Below are positions 15,871 to 24,202 of a DNA stretch of 64,000 nt, one piece after another (the first letter of the stretch is position 1; the number at the start of each line of letters is the position of its first letter). The notes beneath the pieces were generated by a model that did no database searches, had not been told where the DNA came from, and saw only the letters and a program-made list of their open reading frames with translations. This DNA comes from Oscillospiraceae bacterium (GTDB taxonomy: Bacteria; Bacillota; Clostridia; Oscillospirales; JAAYXM01), in contig SVMJ01000010.1 of assembly GCA_015067485.1 (NCBI GenBank), forward strand, positions 1-64,000. The letters run 5' to 3'. Position numbers and translations under genes: made by a program.

Positions 15871-18270
15871 TTAGTTCCAAGGCCAGGAAGCGTCGTTGTC
15901 ATTAGCGCCTTCGACCATATCCACGATGCTCTGGAAAATCGCTATGTTTGCTGCAGACTCAGCGGGGTTTTCAAGCCCTTTCTTTGCAACCGCGTAGACC
16001 GAGCGGGATGCGCCCGTATCCGCATACACTACTCTGCCGTCTTTCAAAATCGCGTAGGCACGTGCTGTATATTCACGCGAGAGATTCTTATCCGCAATAT
16101 TCGTGATAACCGCGGTGAATGTGATCGCATCATCGGTTTCCGCATAGTAATTCTTTGCGGGAACTTTTGCCACCGCGTGACCTTTGAAAATCTCCCCGAT
16201 TTCAAGTTCGGAGATATCGGAAATATCCGCACTCGGAATCAAAACTGTGCCAAACTCTTGCACATCGACAAAATCGCCACTCTTTTGGATCGTGGAGGTG
16301 AAGCGGAGTCCCTGCACGCCGTGGGTTCTGATCTGTGCGCCGTTGACTGTGGAGATGGTGATGTCCGCAGGTTCCGGTTCCACCCAGTCGCTGTTTTCCG
16401 CATTCACGAACACGGTGTTGGTTGCAACGAACTTGGTATTGGCGTTGGAGATCCAACCGATCTGACCGTTATAGCCCACTTTCTGCCATTTGGTATTCTG
16501 GATCTCGTTGAGATATTCGAATTTGTGCCCTTTGAGACCGACGCCGATAGACGCATAAACTGCGCCCCCGTCCGGACCGATTCGGATATTCGCGTCTGCC
16601 GTCAATTGAATGTGCTGCGGAACATTGACAATGCTTGCGTTGACGTTGGATACCCAACCGACCTGTCCGTTGTAATCGATCTTGAGCCACTCATCATTCT
16701 GAATTTCGTCGAGATATTCGAAGGTGGCGCCTTTGATCCCTAAGCCGATAATCTCGCTACTCGTGCTCGGACCGCTTTGGACATTCGCATCAGCGGTAAT
16801 CTTCACGAGCTGAGAATTTGCGACTTGGAAGGAGTAGCCCTCGAGTCCTAATGATTCGCTTCCGCCAAAAGTAACATCGAAACCACCGGTGTCATTTGCG
16901 ACCAAAATCACATTTTCCTTGAACACACCGACGACGCTTTCGACGTCTGCGCTGTCCGTAGCAATTTCACCGCTGTCCCAAAGGTTGGAAGTGGTACTCA
17001 CGATCTCAAATCCACGCTTGATGACGATCGTATCGATTGTTTCTCCGATTCCGCTCGTTCCTTTAACTTTCAGGCGGGAAGTGTCGCCGATTTCGATGCC
17101 GAGATATGCGATTTCATCGCTCGCTTCGGATATCCAGATGTTCTTGAGAATCTGAGTGCCGGGACGGCTTTCCCACTTATCCCAGGTTCTGCCGTTGATG
17201 ATGATCTTCTCTTTGTTGGAACCGTAATTTTCGAGACCCTTATAGTGATTGGTGCCTTCTCGGAGTCCCGTAACCACGATGTTGGGGTTTTGGTCGTTGT
17301 AATTCCCTGCGGGAATACTTTCGCCCGCCGCAAAACTCGTGATCTGGGTGGTTTCGACATCGACGGATGCATCCATTTTTTCGTAACCGTTATATCCGCC
17401 GCGTGCGATGAGACTCGGATAGTCGACATAAGAAACGTTCAGGGCAACGTTTGCACTACCGCCGTCGCCTGCATAAATCCCGTCGATTTCGCCTTCATCG
17501 GTGTACTGCCACATCGTAACATTGCAGTCGCGAGATGTATCACCAAATTTTTCTCGCTCGTTGTGGTCGATGTCCACCGCGTCGGCAGGACCCGTCCCCG
17601 CATAGATCTGGTTGTCGCTGCCGTCTTTCGGGTACGCTGCTAACCAAAGATCGTAATCTTGGACCTTTGACAGACCGATGGTACTCTTGAAGTACTGGGT
17701 GTAAGAGTATACCATGGGATAGTACCCGTTTGCCGACACAATATCACAGAAGGTTTTCGCTGCGTCGCCGGCAAAAGTACTGATGTCGTAAATGTCCCCA
17801 CCGTCAACGTCGGGGTCATCCGTTTTGTCGCCATCTTCCGCATCGAACACGATCGGGAAAGAGAATACGCCCGGATACTTCTTCAGTTCTTCTACGACCA
17901 TATTGGCTTCGCCCGTGATCGCGTCAAGGTCTTGCGCATAGCTGAAGAAATACGCACCGAGATGGATGCCGTACTTCTGCGCTTCGCGAACATTTCGTTC
18001 AAACTGCTCGTCGATTTCGTAATCGGGGGTGTTATCTATATGGTTGAACATACGCACGATCGCAAATTCCACGCCCGCTTCTTTGACCTTCGCCCAGTCG
18101 ATCTCTCCGTCCCAGGAAGAAACGTCGATACCCACCATGGGTACGGCCAGTCTCGGCCCACTCGCGCCGGCTGCAGCGCCCAGGGCACTCAGCGTGAAGA
18201 TCGGTGTCAGCGTAATCAGAAGTGCCAAAAGCAGACAAATACGCCGTGTGAAGTTCTTGTTTCGTTTCAT
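15871..18270 (-). CDS. Secreted GH25 lysozyme with novel domain, SH3b repeats and WPWN module
   Basis: A 799-residue exported muramidase. Signal peptide about 1-36. The GH25 domain (about 42-275) has the catalytic motifs MVGIDVSSWDGEIDW and VFDAEDGD and a late MWQYTDEGEIDGI segment. Then one copy of the ~165-residue novel domain (the most diverged of the five), two SH3b repeats (VQSGPSTSSEIIGLG and IRIGPDGGAVYASIG types) and the shared C-terminal module ending NDASWPWN. GH25 enzymes cut the MurNAc-GlcNAc bond of peptidoglycan. The start follows AAAGGAG at a good distance. It has its own promoter and terminator. It may serve in wall turnover or against other bacteria; the sequence does not decide. 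Confidence 0.92.
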   Translation of the reverse strand: MKRNKNFTRRICLLLALLITLTPIFTLSALGAAAGASGPRLAVPMVGIDVSSWDGEIDWAKVKEAGVEFAIVRMFNHIDNTPDYEIDEQFERNVREAQKYGIHLGAYFFSYAQDLDAITGEANMVVEELKKYPGVFSFPIVFDAEDGDKTDDPDVDGGDIYDISTFAGDAAKTFCDIVSANGYYPMVYSYTQYFKSTIGLSKVQDYDLWLAAYPKDGSDNQIYAGTGPADAVDIDHNEREKFGDTSRDCNVTMWQYTDEGEIDGIYAGDGGSANVALNVSYVDYPSLIARGGYNGYEKMDASVDVETTQITSFAAGESIPAGNYNDQNPNIVVTGLREGTNHYKGLENYGSNKEKIIINGRTWDKWESRPGTQILKNIWISEASDEIAYLGIEIGDTSRLKVKGTSGIGETIDTIVIKRGFEIVSTTSNLWDSGEIATDSADVESVVGVFKENVILVANDTGGFDVTFGGSESLGLEGYSFQVANSQLVKITADANVQSGPSTSSEIIGLGIKGATFEYLDEIQNDEWLKIDYNGQVGWVSNVNASIVNVPQHIQLTADANIRIGPDGGAVYASIGVGLKGHKFEYLNEIQNTKWQKVGYNGQIGWISNANTKFVATNTVFVNAENSDWVEPEPADITISTVNGAQIRTHGVQGLRFTSTIQKSGDFVDVQEFGTVLIPSADISDISELEIGEIFKGHAVAKVPAKNYYAETDDAITFTAVITNIADKNLSREYTARAYAILKDGRVVYADTGASRSVYAVAKKGLENPAESAANIAIFQSIVDMVEGANDNDASWPWN

Positions 18271-18313
18271 GTTAGAATCAACTCCTTTATATTTTGTGGA
18301 TATTGCTGAACTA

Positions 18314-18343
18314 ATTATAACTTAACCCATGGATTCTTGTCAA
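18314..18343 (-). promoter_or_regulatory. Promoter of the first GH25 gene
   Basis: TTGACA (18338-18343), 18-base spacer, TATAAT (18314-18319) on the minus strand. Confidence 0.78.
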
Positions 18344-18365
18344 GTTTAACCATGCAATTTCTGTC

Positions 18366-18412
18366 TGTATCTGCCGAAAAAATTTTACTGCACCGTATAC
18401 TCTCCAAACGAT
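18366..18412 (+). pseudogene. Second, more decayed queH 3' remnant
   Basis: TGTATCTGCCGAAAA, TTACTGC and ACTCTCCAAACGATAA follow the order of the queH end (CTCTACCGCCAAAAC, TACTGC, TTCTCCAAACGATAA). It is directly followed by another copy of the queH terminator. It is shorter and weaker than the copy at 15722. Confidence 0.55.
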
Positions 18413-18444
18413 AAAAAAGACCATCCTTTCGGATGGTCTTTTTT
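18413..18444. terminator. Terminator after the second GH25 gene (copy 3)
   Basis: Identical stem-loop to those at 11613 and 15829, again 10 bases after the minus-strand stop codon. Confidence 0.9.
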
Positions 18445-18454
18445 GATGATTGTG

Positions 18455-20851
18455 TTAGTTCCAAGGCCAGGAAGCGTCGTTGTCATAAAGACCTTCGACT
18501 AAGTTCACGATGTTCTGGAAAATCGCTTTGTCTGCAGCGGATTCGGTAGAACTTTCCAGTCCCTTCTTCGCCACTTCGTAGACCGAGCGGGATGCGCCGG
18601 TGTCGGAATAGACTATGGTTCCGTCATTCAGAATCGCATATGCACGCGCGGTGTAGCTGCGGTTGTAATTCTTCTCTGCAATTTTGGTGATAACTGCGGT
18701 GAATGTGATGGTGTCAGCAGTTTCCGAATAGATATTTACTGCGGGGACTTTTGCAACTGCGTGTCCGTTTAAGGTAGCACCGATTTGGAGTTCGGAGATA
18801 TCGGAAATATCCGCACTCGGGATCAGGATGGTGCCAAACTCTTTCACCTTGCTGAAATCAGCGTTCTTCTGAATGGTGGAGGTGAAACGGAGACCCTGTT
18901 CGCCGCGGGTTCTGATCTGTGCGCCGTTGACCGTGGAGAGAACGATCTCAACAGGGTCCGCAGGCTCCTCAGGCTCTTCTTCGGTCCAGTCTTGGTTTGC
19001 CGCAGTAACGAGTACGACATCGGTTCCGATTACTTCACCGTTGACATTGGAGATCCATGCGATCTGACCGTTATAATTTACTTTCAGCCACTTGGTGTTC
19101 TGAATCTCGTTCAGATAATCGAAAGTTGCGCCTTTGTAGGCGACACCGAGAGACGCGTATTCGGTGCCCGGACCGCTACGGATCTGAGAGTCTTTCACCA
19201 AATGTACATAACGCGGAGCGTCGATAACACCTGCTTCTGTGTTGGAGACCCAGCCGACCTGTCCGTTATAGTCGATCATCAGCCACTTACCATCACGAAT
19301 CTCATTCAGATATTCGAAGGTATCGCCTGCAGCTGCGACACCGAGAGATGCATAGCTTGCGCCTGCTCCCTTGCGGATATTCGCATCTGCCGTGATCTGC
19401 ACGTTCTGAGCATTGACTGTCTCGAAGGTATACCCGTCAAGACCAAGATCGTTGCTGCCGCCCGTAGTAATATTAAAGGTAACGTTGTCATTTGCGGTCA
19501 AAACCACGTTTTCCTTGAATACGCCGATCACATTTCCGACACTCGAGGAAGTGCTGGAAATTTCACCTGCAGTCCAGCAGTCGGAAGTAGTGTTTACGAT
19601 CTCGAAACCACGCTTGATGACGATGGATTCGATTTCTTCACCGGTGCCGGCTCTGCCTTTGATGCGGAGACGGGAAGTGTCTGCAATCTCGATGCCGAGA
19701 TATGCCTGTCCGTCGCCGGCACTGTAAACCCAGATGTTATTGATAATCGGGTCGCCCGGACGGCTTTCCCACTTGGAAAGGGTTCTGCCGTTGATGATGA
19801 TCTTGTCTTTGTTGGTGCCGTAGTTTTCAAGACCCTTGTAGTTGTTGGTATTGCCGTTAAGACCTGTTACCAAAACGTTCGGGTTTTCGAAGCTGTTGTT
19901 GGAATCCGGAAGTTTCGAGCCGCCCCAATAGCAGTAGGTCAGTCCACCGTCGATTTCCGAAACTTTTGCGTCTATCTTAGAGTAGCCGTTATAGCCGCCC
20001 TTGATAATGATGCTCGGATAATCAACATAAGAAACGTTCAGGTCAACATTTGCGCTGCCGCCGTCGCCATAGTAAATACCGTCGCACGCGCCCGCGCCGG
20101 TGTACTGCCACATGGTAACATTGCTGTCATAGGGAGAAAGCGAGTCGCGCAGGCTGTGGTCGATGCTGCCTGCGTCAGCAGGTGTGGTATCCTGATAGAT
20201 CTGCGTGGTGCCGTCAGACTCTTTCGGCCAGGATGCCAGCCACAGATCGTAATCTTTCACATTCGCAAGACCGATCGTGTTCTTGAAGTACCAGGTGTAG
20301 GAATATACCATGGGGTAATATCCGTTTGCCGCCAAAATATCACAGAATGTTTTTGCCGCATCGCCTGCGAAAGCCGCGATGTCATAAATATCATTGCCTT
20401 CAACATTGGGATCGTCTGTGGTGTCGCCGGTTTCCGCGTCAAACACGATCGGGAACGAGAATACACCCGGATACTTCTTCAGCTCGTTTACCACCATGTT
20501 TGCTTCGGTGGTGATCGCATCAAGGGTCTGTGCATAACTGAAGAAATATACACCCAGCTGGATGCCGTATTTCTGTGCTTCCGTCACGTTGCGTACAAAC
20601 TGTTCGTCCAATTCATAATTGGGGGTGTTGCTGATATGATGGAACATACGCACCATCGCAAATTCTACGCCTGCTTCCTTGACTTTTGCCCAGTCGATCT
20701 CTTGGTTCCAGGAAGAAACGTCGATACCTACCATGGGCACGCTGAGTTTCGGTGCAGTGGTTGCAGGTGTTGCAAACACAGTGGTTTGCGGGAGGAGTCC
20801 TACTACCAAAACCAGGCAAAGCAGGAACGCCAAAAGTCTTTTTTTCATCAT
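18455..20851 (-). CDS. Second secreted GH25 lysozyme, same architecture
   Basis: A 798-residue paralogue of the preceding gene: signal peptide (about 1-28), GH25 domain with MVGIDVSSWNQEIDW and VFDAETGD, one novel ~165-residue domain, two SH3b repeats and the C-terminal module ending NDASWPWN. The novel domain and C-terminal module are closest to those of the CHAP protein, whereas the GH25 part matches the neighbour, so modules seem to have been exchanged by recombination. Ribosome site GAAAGGAG precedes the ATG. Most upstream of the three tandem hydrolases, with its own promoter. Confidence 0.92.
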   Translation of the reverse strand: MMKKRLLAFLLCLVLVVGLLPQTTVFATPATTAPKLSVPMVGIDVSSWNQEIDWAKVKEAGVEFAMVRMFHHISNTPNYELDEQFVRNVTEAQKYGIQLGVYFFSYAQTLDAITTEANMVVNELKKYPGVFSFPIVFDAETGDTTDDPNVEGNDIYDIAAFAGDAAKTFCDILAANGYYPMVYSYTWYFKNTIGLANVKDYDLWLASWPKESDGTTQIYQDTTPADAGSIDHSLRDSLSPYDSNVTMWQYTGAGACDGIYYGDGGSANVDLNVSYVDYPSIIIKGGYNGYSKIDAKVSEIDGGLTYCYWGGSKLPDSNNSFENPNVLVTGLNGNTNNYKGLENYGTNKDKIIINGRTLSKWESRPGDPIINNIWVYSAGDGQAYLGIEIADTSRLRIKGRAGTGEEIESIVIKRGFEIVNTTSDCWTAGEISSTSSSVGNVIGVFKENVVLTANDNVTFNITTGGSNDLGLDGYTFETVNAQNVQITADANIRKGAGASYASLGVAAAGDTFEYLNEIRDGKWLMIDYNGQVGWVSNTEAGVIDAPRYVHLVKDSQIRSGPGTEYASLGVAYKGATFDYLNEIQNTKWLKVNYNGQIAWISNVNGEVIGTDVVLVTAANQDWTEEEPEEPADPVEIVLSTVNGAQIRTRGEQGLRFTSTIQKNADFSKVKEFGTILIPSADISDISELQIGATLNGHAVAKVPAVNIYSETADTITFTAVITKIAEKNYNRSYTARAYAILNDGTIVYSDTGASRSVYEVAKKGLESSTESAADKAIFQNIVNLVEGLYDNDASWPWN

Positions 20852-20900
20852 TGTTTTGCTCCTTTCGATTGTAACCGCGCAAAATTACAAATATGTTAAG

Positions 20901-20929
20901 AGTATATCACAGAAACGAAACACATGCAA
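20901..20929 (-). promoter_or_regulatory. Promoter of the second GH25 gene
   Basis: TTGCAT (20924-20929), 17-base spacer, TATACT (20901-20906) with an extended TGA just before the -10. Confidence 0.72.
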
Positions 20930-20940
20930 GTACATTTTAC

Positions 20941-20973
20941 AAAAAAAGACGGCTCAAAAGAGCCGTCTTTTTT
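20941..20973. terminator. Terminator after the ABC exporter
   Basis: AAAAAAAGACGGCTC, AAAA loop, GAGCCGTCTTTTTT; symmetrical, so it can work on both strands. Confidence 0.92.
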
Positions 20974-20978
20974 CCTAT

Positions 20979-22736
20979 TTATACTGCATTCTGATAGAGC
21001 TGATAGTACACGCCCTGTTTTGCCATGAGTTCGTCATGGGTGCCTTTTTCCACGATGCCGTCTTCGGTGAGGACCAAGATGACGGTTGCATTTTTGATCG
21101 TAGTCAGGCGGTGGGCGATGGTGAATGTGGTTCTGCCCTTGGCGAGCCGCTCCAAAGACTCTTGCACGATGCGTTCGCTCTCGTTATCGAGTGCGCTTGT
21201 TGCTTCGTCTAAAATCAAAATCGGCGGGTTTTTGATGAACATTCGTGCGATGGAAACGCGCTGCTTCTGTCCGCCCGAGAGTTTGACGCCACGTTCTCCG
21301 ATATAGGTATCGTAGCCATTCGGGAGTTCCATGATAAACTCATGCGCGCCCGCAAGACGCGCGGCTTCGACGATCTCGTCTCGGGTGGCACCCGGTTTCC
21401 CGTATTCGATGTTTTCGCAAACTGTGCCCGAGAACAGGTAGACATCTTGCTGGACCATGCCGATCTGCTCACGGAGCGAGCGCATGGTAACCGATTGGAT
21501 ATCCTGTCCGTCAATCAGGATTTTACCCGCGTTTAGTTCATAAAAACGCGGGATGAGATTGCAAAGTGTGGTTTTCCCGCTTCCCGAAGTGCCGACAAGT
21601 GCGACGTTATCCCCTGCTTTGACGTTCAGACTTACATTAGATAACACAGTCTTTCCGTCTTCCGAATAGCGGAAGTTGACGTTCTCAAATACCACGTTGC
21701 CTTCCACCGCACCGAGTTCTTTTGCATCGGGGCTGTCCTGGATTTGGGGTTCTTCATCCATCACGTCAAGGAAACGCTCGATGCCTGTCATACCGCGCTG
21801 GAACTGCTCGGTGAATTCCGCGATTCTGCGGATGGAAGTGAGCAACGTACTCACATAGAGCAGGTAGGCGACATAGTCTGCCGGCTCGATTTTGCCTGCG
21901 AGCAGGAAGAGACCGCCCGCGACCACGACCACGATGTACATGATGCCGTCAAAGAGACGGGTGGAACTGTGGAACCCTGCCATGTAGCGGTACATTTCGC
22001 CTTTGATATCCAAAAAGCGGTGGTTGCCCTGATCGAATTTTTCCTGTTCGACTTCTTCGTTTGCAAAGGATTTGACCACGCGGATGCCGAGCAAGCTGTC
22101 TTCCACCTGCGCGTTGATCTCACCCACCTGCTGGCGGGATTTGCGGAAGGCCGCACGCATTCTGCGATTGAAGAAACGGACACAGACGAAAACGAGTGGT
22201 AAAAATGCGAAGACGATGAGCGTGAGCCACACGTTTGCGGTGCAAAGGATGCCAAACGAGATGGTGATTTTGAGCCCTGCAATGAAAAATTCTTCCGGAC
22301 AATGGTGGGCAAATTCGGTGATATCAAAGAGATCGCTCGTGATGCGCGACATCAACTGCCCGATTTTGGTGTTGTCATAATACGAGAATGAGAGTTTATG
22401 CAGATGGCGGAACAGGTCTCTGCGCATATCGGTTTCGATGCGAGAGCCCATCACATGACCCACATCCGCCATGTAGTAATAGGCGGCGGTGTCGATGATG
22501 CGTAAAATCAGATATGCGCCACCAACTGTGAGAATGGTACTCACCGTGAGCGATGCGATGTCATTGATGGCAAGGTCGGTGAGATAGCGCACGATGAGCG
22601 GGAAAACGAGTTCGCACACGGTGGTGAGCGCCGCGCAAAGTAAATCTAAAATGACGATCCATTTATACTTTGCAAAGTACGGCAAGAATCGCCCGATGAG
22701 TTCCCGCATGGGGCGCTGAAATGCTTTTTCTTTCAT
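20979..22736 (-). CDS. ABC exporter, fused permease and ATPase
   Basis: A 585-residue half-transporter of the MsbA/BmrA type. Six membrane helices (about 25-310) are followed by an ATPase domain with Walker A GTSGSGKTT, the signature LSGGQKQR and Walker B PPILILDEATSALD. It should act as a homodimer that exports a hydrophobic compound or lipid using ATP. Substrate unknown. It is the last gene of the long minus-strand run, starting just after tsaD (overlap region of a few bases), and is closed by a strong terminator. Confidence 0.93.
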   Translation of the reverse strand: MKEKAFQRPMRELIGRFLPYFAKYKWIVILDLLCAALTTVCELVFPLIVRYLTDLAINDIASLTVSTILTVGGAYLILRIIDTAAYYYMADVGHVMGSRIETDMRRDLFRHLHKLSFSYYDNTKIGQLMSRITSDLFDITEFAHHCPEEFFIAGLKITISFGILCTANVWLTLIVFAFLPLVFVCVRFFNRRMRAAFRKSRQQVGEINAQVEDSLLGIRVVKSFANEEVEQEKFDQGNHRFLDIKGEMYRYMAGFHSSTRLFDGIMYIVVVVAGGLFLLAGKIEPADYVAYLLYVSTLLTSIRRIAEFTEQFQRGMTGIERFLDVMDEEPQIQDSPDAKELGAVEGNVVFENVNFRYSEDGKTVLSNVSLNVKAGDNVALVGTSGSGKTTLCNLIPRFYELNAGKILIDGQDIQSVTMRSLREQIGMVQQDVYLFSGTVCENIEYGKPGATRDEIVEAARLAGAHEFIMELPNGYDTYIGERGVKLSGGQKQRVSIARMFIKNPPILILDEATSALDNESERIVQESLERLAKGRTTFTIAHRLTTIKNATVILVLTEDGIVEKGTHDELMAKQGVYYQLYQNAV

Positions 22737-22739
22737 GCT

Positions 22740-23759
22740 CTACTCCCCTTTCTCGTCAATTGCCATCGTGGCGTATGCGTTAAGGTCAAGCCCGGCACGC
22801 ACGCCTGCTTGGTATTCAAAATATGCCTGACACGCGATCATTGCCGCATTATCCCCGCACAAAGAGAGCGGCGGGAAATAGGTTTTGATATTGTGTTTTT
22901 GGGTTTCGGCATTTAACCGCGTGCGCAGATGCGAGTTTGCCGCAACACCGCCCGCGATGACGAAGGTATCGCGCCCCGCCTTTTTGCACGCGGAGATAGC
23001 ACGGGGTACGATGGTATCGCACACCGCTTCGGTAAACGATGCGGCAAGGTCGGCTTTATTTAATTCTTCCCCGACTTGTTCCGCGTGGTGGACGGTGTTG
23101 ATGACCGCGGTTTTCAGCCCCGAGAACGACATATCGAGCTCTTCGCCTTGGATCTTGGCACGCGGGAGTTTGTAGCGGGTTTTGTCTCCTTCTTTGGCGA
23201 GCTTGTCCATTGCGGCACCGCCCGGGTACGGAAGCCCCAGCACACGGGCGCATTTATCAAACGCTTCGCCTGCCGCATCATCACGGGTACTGCCCAAAAT
23301 CTCAAACTCGGTGTAGTCTTTGACGTCTACCAAAAGGGTATGTCCGCCCGATGCGACAAGGCACACGAACGGGGGGGTTAAGTCGGGAAATGCGATGTAG
23401 TTTGCCGCGATGTGTCCGCGGATGTGGTGCACCGGGATAAGCGGGAGCGAGTTTGCATAGGCATAGCCTTTGGCGAAACCAACGCCGACAAGCAGCGCAC
23501 CGATGAGCCCCGGGGCATAGGTAACCGCGACCGCGTCTAAATCTTTTGCGGTGAGGTTTGCCTCACGCAGGGCTTGTCTTGTAAGCTCTACGATGCTTTC
23601 CATATGCTTTCTTGATGCGATTTCGGGAACCACACCGCCGTAGAGTGCGTGCATATCCGCTTGGGAGAGCACAACGGACGACAAAATTTCACGCCCGTCG
23701 CGACTGATTGCGACCGCGGTTTCGTCACACGAACTCTCGATTGCCAATATGGTCGTCAT
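22740..23759 (-). CDS. tsaD: tRNA N6-threonylcarbamoyladenosine synthase catalytic subunit TsaD
   Basis: A 339-residue protein with ASKHA-fold motifs: LAIESSCDETAVAI at the N-terminus, the metal-binding HxxxH (HHIRGH), VASGGHT and a late GGVAANSHLR. TsaD transfers the threonylcarbamoyl group to A37 of ANN-decoding tRNAs. It overlaps the end of rimI by four bases, the common rimI-tsaD arrangement. The partner genes tsaB and tsaE are not in the window. Confidence 0.96.
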   Translation of the reverse strand: MTTILAIESSCDETAVAISRDGREILSSVVLSQADMHALYGGVVPEIASRKHMESIVELTRQALREANLTAKDLDAVAVTYAPGLIGALLVGVGFAKGYAYANSLPLIPVHHIRGHIAANYIAFPDLTPPFVCLVASGGHTLLVDVKDYTEFEILGSTRDDAAGEAFDKCARVLGLPYPGGAAMDKLAKEGDKTRYKLPRAKIQGEELDMSFSGLKTAVINTVHHAEQVGEELNKADLAASFTEAVCDTIVPRAISACKKAGRDTFVIAGGVAANSHLRTRLNAETQKHNIKTYFPPLSLCGDNAAMIACQAYFEYQAGVRAGLDLNAYATMAIDEKGE

Positions 23760-24202
23760 GTTCTCTCACCTCGCATACAAGTTAAAATCAGCGCATCTTC
23801 GGTGGGGTTTGAGTAATACCCGCGGCGAAGACCACACTGTAAAAATCCGAATTTACGATAGAGCGCGATGGCAGGCGCGTTGCTCGCGCGCACTTCCAGG
23901 CTCAAGAATGACAAGGGCTCTTCGAGCATCCGCTCGATGATGGCAGATGCCACGCCGCGGCGGCGAAACTGCCCACTTACCGCGATGTTGGTAACATACC
24001 CTTCGTCTAAGATGATCTGCATCCCGCCATAGCCGATGACTTTTCCGTCGCACTCGGCGACGAAGTAGCGGGAACAGTCCTGTGCGAGTTCTTCCAAAAT
24101 CATGGCGGGTGTCCACGGGTTTGAGAAGTTTTCCTGCTCGAGTGCCGCGACCGCGTCTACGTCCCGCTCGGTCATAGGACGGATGTTAAGGTTTTGCATC
24201 AT
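23756..24202 (-). CDS. rimI: Ribosomal protein acetyltransferase RimI
   Basis: A 148-residue GNAT acetyltransferase. Typical parts: RPMTERDVDAVAALEQENFSNPW at the start, the acetyl-CoA-binding QFRRRGVASAI loop, and FLSLEVRASNAPAIALYRKFGF, the RimI signature. It acetylates the N-terminus of ribosomal protein S18 in E. coli. I choose ATG 24202 because GGGAG lies eight bases upstream; the ATG at 24226 would lie inside the end of polA. It overlaps tsaD downstream. Confidence 0.92.
   Translation of the reverse strand: MMQNLNIRPMTERDVDAVAALEQENFSNPWTPAMILEELAQDCSRYFVAECDGKVIGYGGMQIILDEGYVTNIAVSGQFRRRGVASAIIERMLEEPLSFLSLEVRASNAPAIALYRKFGFLQCGLRRGYYSNPTEDALILTCMRGERT

Larger units (their letters stand above)
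12430..19930 (-). repeat. Five copies of a ~165-codon novel domain across three genes
   Basis: Copies lie at about 14085-14590, 13260-13775 and 12430-12930 (CHAP protein), 16830-17310 (first GH25 protein) and 19430-19930 (second GH25 protein). Every copy holds GLENYG-NK-KIIINGRT, KWES, IIxNIW, RGFEIV, CWxAGEIS-like and GVFKENV. The DNA is close to identical over long stretches in four of them; the 16830-17310 copy is the most diverged. I do not recognise the fold; a beta-rich, jelly-roll-like glycan-binding domain is plausible. Confidence 0.85.

Noticed and set aside
15859-16743. A 294-codon plus-strand frame
   Set aside because: Antisense to the C-terminal module of the GH25 gene; similar antisense frames recur opposite each copy of the module, as expected for a shadow.
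18785-20899. A 704-codon open frame on the plus strand
   Set aside because: It lies wholly antisense to the GH25 lysozyme gene, has odd composition and no recognisable domain; long shadow frames are common opposite repetitive GC-rich genes.
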